The position numbers and the translations under genes were made by a program. The notes beneath the pieces were generated by a model. The model did no database searches. It was not told the origin of the DNA and saw only the letters and a list, made by a program, of their open reading frames with translations. 64,000 bases of DNA from Ophthalmolycus amberensis (lineage: Eukaryota; Chordata; Actinopteri; Perciformes; Zoarcidae). The stretch spans positions 1 through 64,000 of the forward strand of contig JAFEUB010001184.1 in assembly GCA_024529925.1 (NCBI GenBank), written 5' to 3'. Below, piece by piece: positions 47,474-58,400 of this stretch (positions within the stretch are counted from its first letter, which is position 1; every line of letters begins with the position of its first letter).

Positions 47474-48694
47474 CTCCTCCTCAGTGTGCTGCTGCTCACA
47501 CTGAACCGTTTGGAAAGATGTGAGAAAAGTGAGATTTTTTTGTTTTTGTCGAGTTAGAGCTGTTTACATGCCGAATGAAAATGAATACTTCTGTTTACAT
47601 GTAGCCATACATGTAGTAGTACATACTCTGAGTACAGCCTCCGTCTTTCATTATTTTTGCGATATGTTTTTTCAAACCGTAGTTGGTTTGTGTTCAACGC
47701 ACAGCGCTGGCCGTAAACAGACAGTGTGACGTCTTAACACGCCTCATTGATGCACACATTCTGAATGTGCTGGATACATGTCCAAAGAATGTCCATAGCA
47801 GCTGAATAATATCGCTTATCCCACACGTCTTAATCGGAAGATGCTCCGTTTGGAATAAAGGCTAATTCAGAATATCCAACATGATGTTTACAGGACACAG
47901 ATCAACTTCAGAATATTGCCATATTGGGAATAAATGTGGAATATTAGTATACATGTAAACATAGTCAGTGTTATATAATTCAGTATAAACATTTGTTTCA
48001 CTAGCATGTACAAAAACAAAAGGCGTGAAATCTTTTGGACCACAGAATTTTGGGAAATGATAAATCATTTTAATCAGCAGCAGTACACTTGATGAATATT
48101 TCATCACACTCATACTGTCCTGATTTTATCATTACTGAATGAATGCTGCATATTTTCTGAAAACATATTTATGTTTTGTGCCTTTGGTATGACTATGTTT
48201 GTACTAATATCACAATAGGTACTTGCTCCATACCATTATTTAAGTGGGACCACCCCCATCCTATATGAAAAGCACCAAACTGTATTAATAGGCTAGTCCA
48301 TTGACAATAACCGCCTATATATACACAACTCTTCTCTATTAATATACAATTGACACGTTAATAACATACTTGTCTTAACATACTCTTATTTGTCTGTTTA
48401 TCATGTTTCATCATACATTTTCATATTTTCTATTTCACATTATGTCTTATAATTATATTATATTATGTCGTGTTTATTGTTATGCACCATTCCTTGTATG
48501 TGTAACGTACTTGGCAACAAAAGCATTTCTGATTATTTTTTACATAGCTTCCTTCATAACTCAGTCTTGTTCCAACATAGGGCTTTGTTGACAGCTGTTG
48601 TGGGGATGTAAGGGCTTACCTGCTGGGGCTCCTCCACCACGGTGACATACTCCACTATGTTCCCTCCACCATCTGACACCACCACAGAGTTCAT
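43482..48694 (-). CDS. elf2: ETS transcription factor ELF2 (E74-like), 8 coding exons, 564 aa
   Basis: Coding exons in transcript order: 48620-48694, 47185-47500, 46744-46851, 45663-45779, 45393-45476, 44707-44899, 44328-44582 and 43482-44028. All splice phases close and total 565 codons with the stop. The N-terminal part is an acidic Elf-1 type activation region with a long Glu run (about 32-48), CPAVIVEEVPSAQVEE and VLVYDDETYLMQDVAEEQE, which match ELF2 rather than ELF1. Residues about 234-316 are the ETS DNA-binding domain (TTYLWEFLLELLQDKNTCPR, LVDSKAVSKLWGKHKNKPDM, the MGRALR helix, YYYQRGILAKVEGQRLAYQF). The C-terminal third is Ala/Pro/Thr-rich. In mammals NOCT and ELF2 are neighbours, which supports the name. 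I cannot decide between teleost duplicates. Confidence 0.95.
44328..44582 (-). CDS. elf2: elf2 coding exon 7 (ETS domain end, acidic linker)
   Basis: Acceptor gtgcag|gtatta after a (GT)n tract, donor caccag|gtctct. Encodes YYYQRGILAKV..., an acidic IDDEEDGDEVED patch and THYITVIP-type sequence. If the intron is kept, translation runs 18 more codons and stops at about 44270. Confidence 0.9.
44707..44899 (-). CDS. elf2: elf2 coding exon 6 (ETS domain, first part)
   Basis: Acceptor cccaag|gcaaca, donor ctgag|gtcagc. Encodes the ETS domain from NTTYLWEF to MGRAL. Confidence 0.95.
45393..45476 (-). CDS. elf2: elf2 coding exon 5
   Basis: Acceptor gtgcag|gtggac, donor caaag|gttagt. Encodes GRKPKTNQPASNGS and IKKRPREGK, basic and likely part of the nuclear localisation region. 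Confidence 0.88.
45663..45779 (-). CDS. elf2: elf2 coding exon 4
   Basis: Acceptor tgacag|cagagg, donor aggag|gtcagt. Encodes EDVMMETVVEVSTE and a basic VKRKRG end. Confidence 0.9.
46208..46251. repeat. Hairpin in elf2 intron
   Basis: gtagtatgtagtaggca and tgcctactacatacactac form an inverted repeat around an 8-base loop. It resembles a sequence seen in many fish introns, from memory. Confidence 0.7.
46744..46851 (-). CDS. elf2: elf2 coding exon 3
   Basis: Acceptor tctcag|tggaga, donor cacag|gtaaac. Encodes DKTFEAAEALLHMESPGGL, a conserved ELF1/2 block. Confidence 0.9.
47185..47500 (-). CDS. elf2: elf2 coding exon 2 (Glu-rich activation region)
   Basis: Acceptor gttcag|tgtgag, donor gaccg|gtaagg. 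Encodes CEQQHT, a long Glu run from a (GAG)n repeat, and the conserved VLVYDDETY block. Confidence 0.9.
48620..48694 (-). CDS. elf2: elf2 coding exon 1
   Basis: Starts at the ATG of MNSVVVSDGGG and ends cagcag|gtaagc, phase 0. Confidence 0.85.
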
Positions 48695-49363
48695 CACTCA
48701 TTCCTACCAAAACAAACAAGTACACGGGTCAGGCTGGAGAAGATGGGTGTGAGCGTGAGTGATCATGTGAAAGCCCCACGGTTCCTCTCATGACTTAGTA
48801 CGAAATGCATGCAATTCAGGATCCAGAAGAAAAACCGTACAGTTGGCAAAATGCCAGCACGACTAATTTTTACAACCGCGTCCATCCCCTCAGACGCCGC
48901 TGAGCCTCTCCATCACACGGGCTCATGTTTACTTCCTGCGCGGGTCCGTGGCTACAACTACTGTACAAACTCTGCGGCTAACGCGTCGGCTAACGACAAC
49001 GCTCCTGTTACTTACTTAGCGAACAAAACTTAAATTAGCTAACGTTACTCCTACTCGCGTTGTGCACTTTTGTCGCGTAACGTCACACATTTCGTTCCAT
49101 AAGAATAAATAAACAGAGGATTGTCCTGTAAAAGATGGTTTCGCCCAACACCGAATAACATAGCCAGCTAGCATTAAGTTTAACGAACAAGCTCGAAACA
49201 CTTGACGTTAGCATACGGCTAGCAAACATTGATACCGCACTTAACATTTAACTAGTACACTGTCACTGACTGACCAAGTGGCCCAATTAAGACGTCTGTA
49301 TTGGGAGTTGTGCTCTATCCGAGCTCGCTGGTGTGTTATAGCAATGAGTTTCCTCCCCCTTAC

Positions 49364-49710
49364 CTTGTTTTGCTTTTGCTTGTCAGAAGAAAAGCTCCGC
49401 GGCTATCGCTAGCTGGGCCTAACGTTAGCCGAGCTGTCAAGGCCAAAACGCTTACTTTGCTCGCATAAAACCAGTGTTTCCACGTCCTCCGTCCCTCAAA
49501 ATCACTTTTGCAGACACTTATCGCCTTCCTGCGCCGGGATCTATAGAGTGGACGCGGACGCAAGCCTTGAAGTGGTGTTTTGATTCCAGCTCGTTTCTTG
49601 CTATCCTGTAGCTTTCCGGTGCGTCGCCTCTTCGCTGCAGCGGATATCCAGGCGGGCCAGAGCACGGCCCGCCGTGACGTCACCACGACAGAACCCCACC
49701 AATGGGCGCA
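49364..49710 (-). promoter_or_regulatory. elf2 upstream non-coding exon and GC-rich promoter
   Basis: A good minus-strand donor (acaag|gtaagg) sits at 49363/49364, a likely end of a 5' UTR exon. Upstream the DNA is GC-rich with ggcgggcc, a perfect CRE tgacgtca (49675-49682) and a CCAAT box in ccaatgggcg (49699-49703), without a clear TATA box. Fits a housekeeping-type promoter. Confidence 0.55.
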
Positions 49711-50794
49711 ATCTCGTATGTGTTTTTTTTGTTTTGTTTTTTTTGTAAGAAAGAAAGCTCGTAAATATGGAGGCCCATTTCCGGCAGCAAAAAAAAAATA
49801 ATAATATGTAAAAAGTTATCATTATAATTTTTTTTAATTTACAAAAAAAAAATACAAAAAAGAGAGGAAATATGAGATGGAAAGTCGGTTTTATTCTTTC
49901 TGTGCTTAGTACAATTCCACGTGAAACAGCAAGCAATTGAAGTATACCATCTGTTGTAAAGCCATGTTTAAAGTAGTCTTCAATGTACTCACAATACATT
50001 TCTGTCAAATGTAGGGTAACCTAAGCCATAGAGCTGCTTCTATGACTGTTGTCTTAAAGAATCTTATAATTTCGACTTTCTATCTCAGAATTTCTCTTTT
50101 TTTTGTGATCTTTTTTTAGTGATTAAAAAAAATAAAATTTGCTAATGGAAATGGGCTTCCATACATAAGTCCTCCTGTGGAACAAAAATCACAAATTTAC
50201 CCACAAATATGTTGTATAATTACATAAACAGTCATACCAATTAATGAACACGTAAGGTACATGAAAGCTCATATTAATTAGCCTGCCGTGATTATTAAAG
50301 GATACGTTCACAATTTTTCAAATCCGTCTGAAAACAACGGCCAGGTGCCCAAACGAACATCGTTAACGTTTTTACTTGCCATAATCACCCCCCCTACTCT
50401 TACAGGCCTTTCTGATGTGCCTCTAATTTAAGAGATGAGGGACAAAATCCACAGTCTTTGTTCCATTCCACAATACATCCAAAAGTTAATCTAAGTCTAT
50501 AAGCAGTCAGTATAATTTGAAAAAAATGCTTAGCATTTGTGTGGAATAGTTATAACTGGCGGACCAGGGGGGGATCTTCCCCGGGGAATGTTTTAAATCA
50601 ACCTGCTCTATTTTGACGCTTTTTAATGCTCTCTGGCACCTTATTCACATGCAAAGTAGCCGACACGTCCTAGTAGAATGTAAATGTGTAACCTCCCTCA
50701 AAAACCATTGTTTACATTCCAGATTAATTATGAATTTTAATGTAAAGATATATACGCTCTGCCATCTGCACTCTACTGTCACTTGTTTCTCACA

Positions 50795-50975
50795 AAAACG
50801 TGTTTTGTGACCTTTGACCACAAAATTCTAATCAGTTCACCCAGTGCAGGTAGATGTTTGTGTTAAATTTGAGGAAATGCGTTGTTCCAGACATAACACA
50901 TTCCAGAGAAAGGGTTAGACCTGAGGTCACAGTGACCTTGACCTTTGACCTCCAGAATCGCTGTGCCTGCGGTGT
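50795..50975. repeat. Fish interspersed repeat with nuclear-receptor-like motifs
   Basis: It reads tgacctttgacca (50808-50820), later gaggtcacagtgacct (oestrogen response element at 50934-50948) and tgacctttgacct (50949-50961), with aatctaatcagttca-like sequence. I recall this as a common fish repeat. Confidence 0.55.
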
Positions 50976-51406
50976 ATGAATGAGTATGAATGATTAGATA
51001 GTCCACCTAGCAGGTGGCCTCTTGCATGGTAATAATAATAACAATGTTTTAATGTATGATCACATCATAAGAAACTGCTTCAAAAAATACCCTTTCTTCC
51101 ATTTTGTGTTAATATTGGCAGTCCCGCTGGATGAAAGTGTGGGGGGGGGGGGGGGGGTCCCGTGCTCCAGATTCCCTTTAAAAAAGCTCTTGTTTTTACG
51201 CAGCAGGGTTTGACAGTCTGCCCTGCTTAGTCCTGGTTCTGGTTCTCCCCTGCCTCCCTCCAGCGGGATCCATCCCATCAGCAGCAGGGATCGGAGGAGC
51301 AGCGAACCTAAGCTCTGCTCCTGGCCAGAGGAGGAATCGCTGCTGACGAGCGCCGAGCTCTCCTCCTCCCGTCAGAGCTTTCGACTGCAAGGTCGAAGGC
51401 AACAGC

Positions 51407-51795
51407 GAAACTGGATCTGTGTCTGTCCATGGTGGGCTGGTCTCTGCTGGAGGATCTGTGTCTGTCCATGGTGGGCTGGTCTCTGCTGGAGGATCTGTGT
51501 CTGTCCATGGTGGGCTGGTCTCTGCTGGAGGATCTGTGTCTGTCTATGGTGGGCTGGTCTCTGCTGGAGGATCTGTGTCTGTCCATGGTGGGCTGGTCTC
51601 TGCTGGAGGATCTGTGTCTGTCCATGGTGGGCTGGTCTCTGCTGGAGGATCTGTGTCTGTCTATGGTGGGCTGGTCTCTGCTGGAGGATCTGTGTCTGTC
51701 TATGGTGGGCTGGTCTCTGCTGGAGGATCTGTGTCTGTCTATGGTGGGCTGGTCTCTGCTGGAGGATCTGTGTCTGTCTATGGTGGGCTGGTCTG
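51407..51795. repeat. 39-bp minisatellite, about 10 copies
   Basis: The unit ggatctgtgtctgtccatgg plus 19 more bases recurs about ten times. The only common change is ccatgg to ctatgg (copies 4 and 7-10). Because 39 is a multiple of three, three long frames stay open across it; none looks like a gene. Confidence 0.92.
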
Positions 51796-54672
51796 AGACT
51801 TTGTATGTAATCTCGACGCGCGTCAAAAAATCAACGCGACCGGTGTGAACGCAGCATAAGTGTGTAGAAGGGCGATGTCCTTCAGGTAGAGATAGGTATC
51901 TTTAGGATAGTATTACTGCTAGGAGCTATACTCTTATCAATACTCGGTTAGTCTTCATGACTACATAATTAATTATAAAAACATACAATTAAAAAAATAA
52001 ATTCAGAGCAGGATTATAATATATTTTTTACACTAGATAGAACTAAATACTGTTTTTAGAGCAGCAACAGTCACTTTTAAAGTCAATAATATCTTACTGG
52101 AAACAAATATGACTGAATAACATTCCTCAGTGAAGTTTGTAATGAATGAAGAACATGAGTCAGTCCTCTTCCCTCCTGTCCTCTGCTGATTCAGATATAT
52201 ATTCGTATAGGTATACCTCTAGAGAGAGGAGGAGCTGCTTTGTCTCAGGCAGCAGATACATTTACAAGAACAAACTAAGATAAACAGTTAGACTACAGAC
52301 ACTCAGCTTTTGTTTAAAAAAAAGAAAGAAGCTTTAGCCGAGCTAGTGTGCCGTAAACACAGCGGTGGTGGATGAGAGCAGCTTGAATTCGGTTTACATG
52401 TCCATGCTTGTTCAACAGATTTGACAAAGTTTTGACTTTTTACTCCAGAAAGTTTTATTGCACTAACAGTAACGAGTGTAGTTGTCGTCTTCACTTCACA
52501 GTCTCCACCGCGGCCCTTCAGCTGACTGACATTGTGTGTGTGTGTGTGTGTAGTTGGAGGAGATTAGCACCAACAGAGAGAGCACAGGAGATGAGCGCTG
52601 CAGGGTGACAATGTATTACACCAGCCATTTAAAATGACCAGTAACCCATTATCATTACTTTGAACTTGAATCATTTAGCACAGGGGCTGCTCGTCTGTTT
52701 TTGTGACTTTACAGGACACACACTTATGTCAACTTAGGGCGAGTCAAGCAGTCAATTGTTGTGGGAAAAATTGGCTAAAGAATGACAGCACAGAAATCAT
52801 GTTTAATCCCACTTTATTAAGCAAAGAAACAAGAAAAACGGTATTATGTGAAAGTCACAGTTTCAGTCATTTGCCAAGTCAAAGGCATCCACTCACATCA
52901 GACTACAAAATCCTTTCTGCGAGCAGCGAAGACCGCCAAGAGTGTAATTTCTCTCATTTCCATTTCAAAAAATTCATAGTCTTGTTCAAATCTTCCCTCA
53001 GTGATTCCATTTCAAATACAGTCCACAGAGCTAACACAGCCAGAGGTTCAATGGTAGAGGTGAGAACATCTGAAAGAGGAAGTCCCAGAAGAAAGGACCA
53101 CAACAGCAGCTGTCAAAGCATTTCACACAGGAGACTTCACTTCAGACATTACGCAACACCTCCAAAACACACACACACACACTTCATGTCACACCCACAT
53201 ATCTGATATTACTACTGTTCATACTTGCTGCAAAGCCATTAAATCACACATCTACACAGATCTGACCGCTAGAACGAAGACAAGAAAAGCAAAGAGTGAA
53301 AGAACACGATGCTGCTCATCCACCTCACTCAAGCCACAGCCTAGATTAAAAACAAACAGTGTTACGTATTGAATCTAGATCAATGACTGAGGCGCAGATG
53401 TGGACAAAAAGGGTACAAGGATTTTGGCTAAGTTTAATAAATGTCCCATGTATTTCATACATTCACTGAATAATAATTAGAAAAGTGTCATGAAATCAAA
53501 ACGCCTCCAGTATTTAGTTTTATAAGATGAGTTTGGGTGATCAAATGACAGCTTTTGAAAAGAATAACGATGTGCATATTGAAGTCAGTGGCTTAGCAAC
53601 TGTGTTGTTGGCTCAGGAAGTGTAACCTCCGTGTGACTGCGTCATGAAGAGGTCAGGAGTTTCATTTGTAAGGACTGAAAACACGAGGACCGGTGAGGTA
53701 GCTTCTGTACAAAGGGGCCGTTGAGCCAGTGTGTTCAAGGTGTTTCTTCATAACAATAGTACAACAGGTGTTTTCCAGCTGTGTAGAATGCTGAAGTAAA
53801 ACACAACCCCCCCGCCCCCTTGCTTCTCTAAAATGTGTAACTAGTTTCTGAAGCAGTAAACACTGACTGTAACTGAATGGCTCAGTGAGGCTACTAAAAG
53901 ATATACCAGAGATCTGTTCAACTACTGACTGGGCTCATCCGGGACTACGGAGTCAAGACATGGAAGTCGGTGTAGAGTGTCACAGTAAGGGGCTCATATG
54001 TCGGGTTGATGGCTCCACATAGCGGGCATTGAACACTGTGCGGTATGTGTATCTTTACACTGGAATGACATATTATCCCTTGCAGTGTTTTTTATGGGAG
54101 TAAGGGGAAAGTGTTGGAGGACGGCACATCCATCTTCTTCTGCAGGATAGAAAGTCATCATTCAGGAAGCTGTTTACTGTGATGGACAGAAGCACTGAAG
54201 TCAATAGTAGTGTACACTGTCTGCAGCCATACAAACACCAATATATTTAATATATTCCAATATTAATATATTTTAAAAACAAAAAAAACAATTCTACATC
54301 CCTAGAGTGTATTTGAACCGTCAGCATAGAAATGTGGACGGGTGGGAATGTTATATTTTAAGAATAAGTACGTCATGTCCACAGCATGCTCTAACTACCA
54401 TGGTAGAAATAAATCAAAGGCTCAGTACCTTATTTGGAACTACTGCATTTGCATCCTAAGAAGGCGTCGCCTACCCTGAGTAGCAGAGTGTAAAAACCCA
54501 TGTTAAAGAGATTTTTTTTTAAACCACTATATATAATTAATGAAGCATACTGATAACACAAATTGGTCTCTTAAAGCCTTTCTCAAAACACTGCTACACT
54601 GAAACCAAGATTAGGACATATGAGAAAAATACTGATCAGCGTCCGTACATGGAGTAACCAATCTGAGATCAG

Positions 54673-55460
54673 TCAAAAAACAAAGTTATCTGGTACCTCA
54701 GAAGCAGGGGCGTCGTCGTCTGGAGCTGGTATGATTCTACCAGTCATGGACCCCACTCCAAGCACCTTGGGCGATTTATCAGCTTTAGGTGTTCCTTCCA
54801 GGACCATGACAATGTACTCTCTCTTTGCACCTTCTGCCAGGGTCTCAGTAGCTGCTTCTTCCACCACCACAGGGCTTGCTACTTCTGCAGCAGGGGTTGC
54901 CGCAACTTCTTCCTCAACTGTGGTGGTGACTGGTTCTTCACCAAGAGCTGTGGTAACATCAGGTTCTACTGGCGCCAAGGCTTCCTCAACCACTGGTGCA
55001 GCCTCCATTGGTGCAGGGGCCTCTTCTGCTGGTGCAACCTCTGCTGTGGCTGGGGCCTCTTCGACAACTGGTGCAACCTCTACTGGTGCAGGGGCCTCTT
55101 CGACAACTGGTGCAACCTCTACTGGGGCTGGGGCCTCTTCGACAACTGGTGCAACCTCTACTGGGGCTGGGGCCTCTTCGACAACTGGTGCAACCTCTAC
55201 TGGGGCTGGGGCCTCTTCGACAACTGGTGCAACCTCTACTGGGGCTGGGGCCTCTTCGACAACTGGTGCAACCTCTACTGTGGCTGGGGCCTCTTCGACA
55301 ACTGGTGCAACCTCTACTGGGGCAAGGGCCTCTTCTACTGGTTTAGTAGCCTCCTCAACTGGTGCCACGGACTCATCGATGTCTTCAACAGCAGTTGCCA
55401 CCTCTTCCTTTACTCCAGTGATCTTTGATACGTCTAGAGCAGAGGCAGCTGCCAGCGGCA
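54673..55460 (-). CDS. mgarp: mgarp alternative last exon B (13-residue repeats)
   Basis: Acceptor tttcag|tgccgc, phase 1; 262 codons to TGA. The middle consists of about seven 13-residue repeats (PAPVEVAPVVEEA), from a 39-bp DNA repeat at about 55,015-55,335. It ends with a non-repetitive, possibly folded part (EYIVMVLEGTPKADKSPKVL, SMTGRIIPAPDDD). A possible polyadenylation signal is the minus aataaa at about 52,811-52,816. Confidence 0.75.
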
Positions 55461-58400
55461 CTGAAACACAAAATCCAGCCATCCAAACATCACTGATGCT
55501 TAAGTTATATATTTTTTCCCACATTAAGGTAACTCAACTTGTGGTGTTTAACCAAATCCAGTGACAGCAAATCTATCTGGTGGATTGCGACAACGTGCAG
55601 GTGCAATGTCAACAGTTGCAGTAGAAGAATAAGGTGCAACAGAAAAGCAGTTTTAGTCGCTAAGGGTGTCGATGTAGTGCCATAAACCAATGAAGATCTT
55701 CCATATCAGAATACGAGTATATGATAAATATCAACACGCATGTACGTATGCGATTTCTTTCACTTTTCCACAAAACATGCAGCGGTGCTGATACACAGTA
55801 TCTGTGAAGAGACTGGGAATTTTGAACAATACAAATGGAACATACTTTCGGTCATCGTGCACATAGACCCATGCAGAAGGTAAGGGTTGTGTTCTTGACA
55901 AATACAGGTCACAGTGCCTCTCTGACAGTGTAGCAAAGTAGAGTTGGGCGCAGAAAGCAGTGAGAAGAAAACGCAACGCATATGAAAATGCATTTATTAA
56001 GTGTGCATTTCAATCAAGCTGAAATGCTCACTTAATAAATGAAAAGAGCGAGCTTACATCTGCAAGTTCCATGTTGACCAACATTCAATACGAGAGCCTT
56101 TAAACTTGGAACGGATAGCTAGAAATGATCCTTAAAAGCTCCAACACAAATTAGGATTAAAAGACCAATTCAGACAAATTAAAGACTGCAGTAAACCTTT
56201 CCGCTTTGATAAAGGTTTTATTGTGTGGCTTGATGAGTTACCCTAAAATGTTGACAGTGCTCATTAACCAGTTATAAGTCAAATAAAATAATGATCACAT
56301 ATGGGTTAAATCACTCGGTGACTAGTTTCACATTACACTGAAGATAAAAAGAACACACTGCAGCAGTTACAGTTTGTACAGAGCCATCTCCTCTTGCTGT
56401 CGGGTATACACAGCTGCTCTTTGACACGTGGCGAGGAAGTGCAACAGTACAGAGATTTTCAATGAAATACAGTGTTTGGTCAAATCTCGTGAAATAGCAT
56501 TAGGCCCTTCGTAACAAAAATATACCAATAATATAACAGTATTTGAGGGCTGTTCCTGCCGATTCTGTGTTCACAGTGATCACATTTATTTCACCCATAA
56601 CTGCATAAGAGTCACATAAAGACCTCTTTGCCACTTTGGAAATGTTTCCCTGTGGTGTGCAGCTGTACACCAAGAGGAGCCTGCTGAGTAGAGGGCTCCG
56701 TTATAATCTGAACAAATATAGACATCGCACACGGTGATCTACGCTGCACACCAACAGAAATCACGCTTCAATTGCACAATGCTGCGCCCGATACCCACTC
56801 CAATAAATACGAGAGAAAATAATATACAGCTTTAGGAAATGAATAGAGGATGATGAACAAGAGGTGAAGCCAGGCACCCAAGGAGAAGCAACTACCCTCT
56901 AGGGTTCTAGACAGCTACCAGTGTTACTGTTCTCAGTGGCTCTTAATTGAAAGTGGTTTAGAGATAGTTGAGGTTGTGTCTGGTAGTGCGTGTGTATGTT
57001 TCCCTATAATGACTGTGTGGATCTTCAGGCCTCAGAGGCAGCTGCCTCCTCCTCCTCCTCCTCCTCCTCCTCCTCCACCACCACCTCAGGTGAAGAAGTC
57101 GTACCGTTGCTGTCGGGCTCCTCGGCGGGGACGGCGGCTGGCTCTGCGGCAGCCTGGACCGCTTCGGCCATGTGAGCCACTTCTTCCGCAACCGTCTCCA
57201 CTTCCTGCGCGGCCTCTGCGACCTCCTCCGCCACCTCGGCGACCTCCTCCGCCACCTCAGCGACGACCTCGGCTACAGTCTCTGCCTCACCATCAGCGGC
57301 CGCCTCCTCTTCGCCGACCTCAGCCTCTCCGCCGGCCTCCTCAGCTGCCACTTCCTCCCCCTCCTCTCCAGCTGGAACACAAGAAGCAGAAGGAGCGCAT
57401 TGGCCAGAGCACCACTACCACGCTCTTCTATCTACTACAGTAAGCAGCCACCCTCCCTCAACGATATCAAATCAGCGGTGCAGCTGCTCTGTGCTTTCTA
57501 CAGACACAGACGCTGCACGTTAGAAGATAAACCAGCATTTTAAAAAGCGGCATTATTGTTATATTATCAGCAGCTGGGTTTCCATCCAAGGTGTGTTGAA
57601 CTACACAACGGAGAGGGCGCACTCAAATGTAGTAGGGCTGACACGGGTCTTTTCAGTGCAAACTATTGTCATCCGGTTATGCCGGGACGCTTTGACTGTC
57701 AAGTCTGTGCGCTCGGAGATCAGGATCGGACCAGCCGGGGCCGTATGCCGAGGTGGCCTGCGTTGTATCCACATGCTGTCCACACCTCAGTGGTGTCAGT
57801 GAGGTGTGGACAGCATGTGGACACAACACAGACAGTTTATTAAATGTGGGTCTCTCCATCATCATCTCCTGTGGACAGCAATGGGAAGAGAGGACAACCA
57901 GGCTGGAGCACAGCCGTTACTGATGATGGAAATGATTTAAAATAAAAGCTTTTAAATAACAAAATAACAGGGGACTTGTACTGTGAAAAAAAAATAGGAA
58001 AAGGAGCTTTGTTAGCAGCCATTCTTCAATAACTCAACTACTACTACTACACGGAGGAAGAGAAGGCAGCAAAAAAAATAACGGTGGACTTTTATTGTGA
58101 AGAATTGATAGGAAATGAAATCTACCGTTTTTATAGCTGCTCTTTTGACCGCAAAATATATCCGATGGCCATCATTGAGGTTGCGTTAACTGTCAACACA
58201 CATGTGGGGACACAGCTGAGCTCCGTTGCGGTGCGTCCGATCACAAGAGGTGCATTGCAAAGACAAGTGTAACCTCGTTGGACTAAGGGTATACCAGCTG
58301 TGTGGGACAGGCCGTTGGATGGAAACATAGCAGGCTGATCCAGAAGCACTTCTTGTAGACAAGCCACTTTTAAAACACACCACTGCCTCAGTGAATACTT

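Larger units (their letters stand above)
49711..52800. other. elf2-mgarp intergenic region
   Basis: No gene recognised. It contains an interspersed repeat (50795-50975), a GC-rich repeat-like piece with a poly-G tract (51,110-51,340), a minisatellite (51407-51795) and a (TG)n run near 52,533-52,551. Confidence 0.6.

Noticed and set aside
47146..47523. Proline-rich plus frame opposite elf2 exon 2
   Set aside because: Antisense shadow of the Glu-rich coding repeat.
51308..51848. Long frames across the 39-bp minisatellite as a repeat protein
   Set aside because: Open on both strands only because the period is a multiple of three; no start context, splice sites or flanking coding sequence.
54620..55564. 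314-codon Ser/Thr/Ala-rich plus frame
   Set aside because: Shadow of the mgarp repeat exon; the minus frame has the acceptor site in the right phase and a stop.
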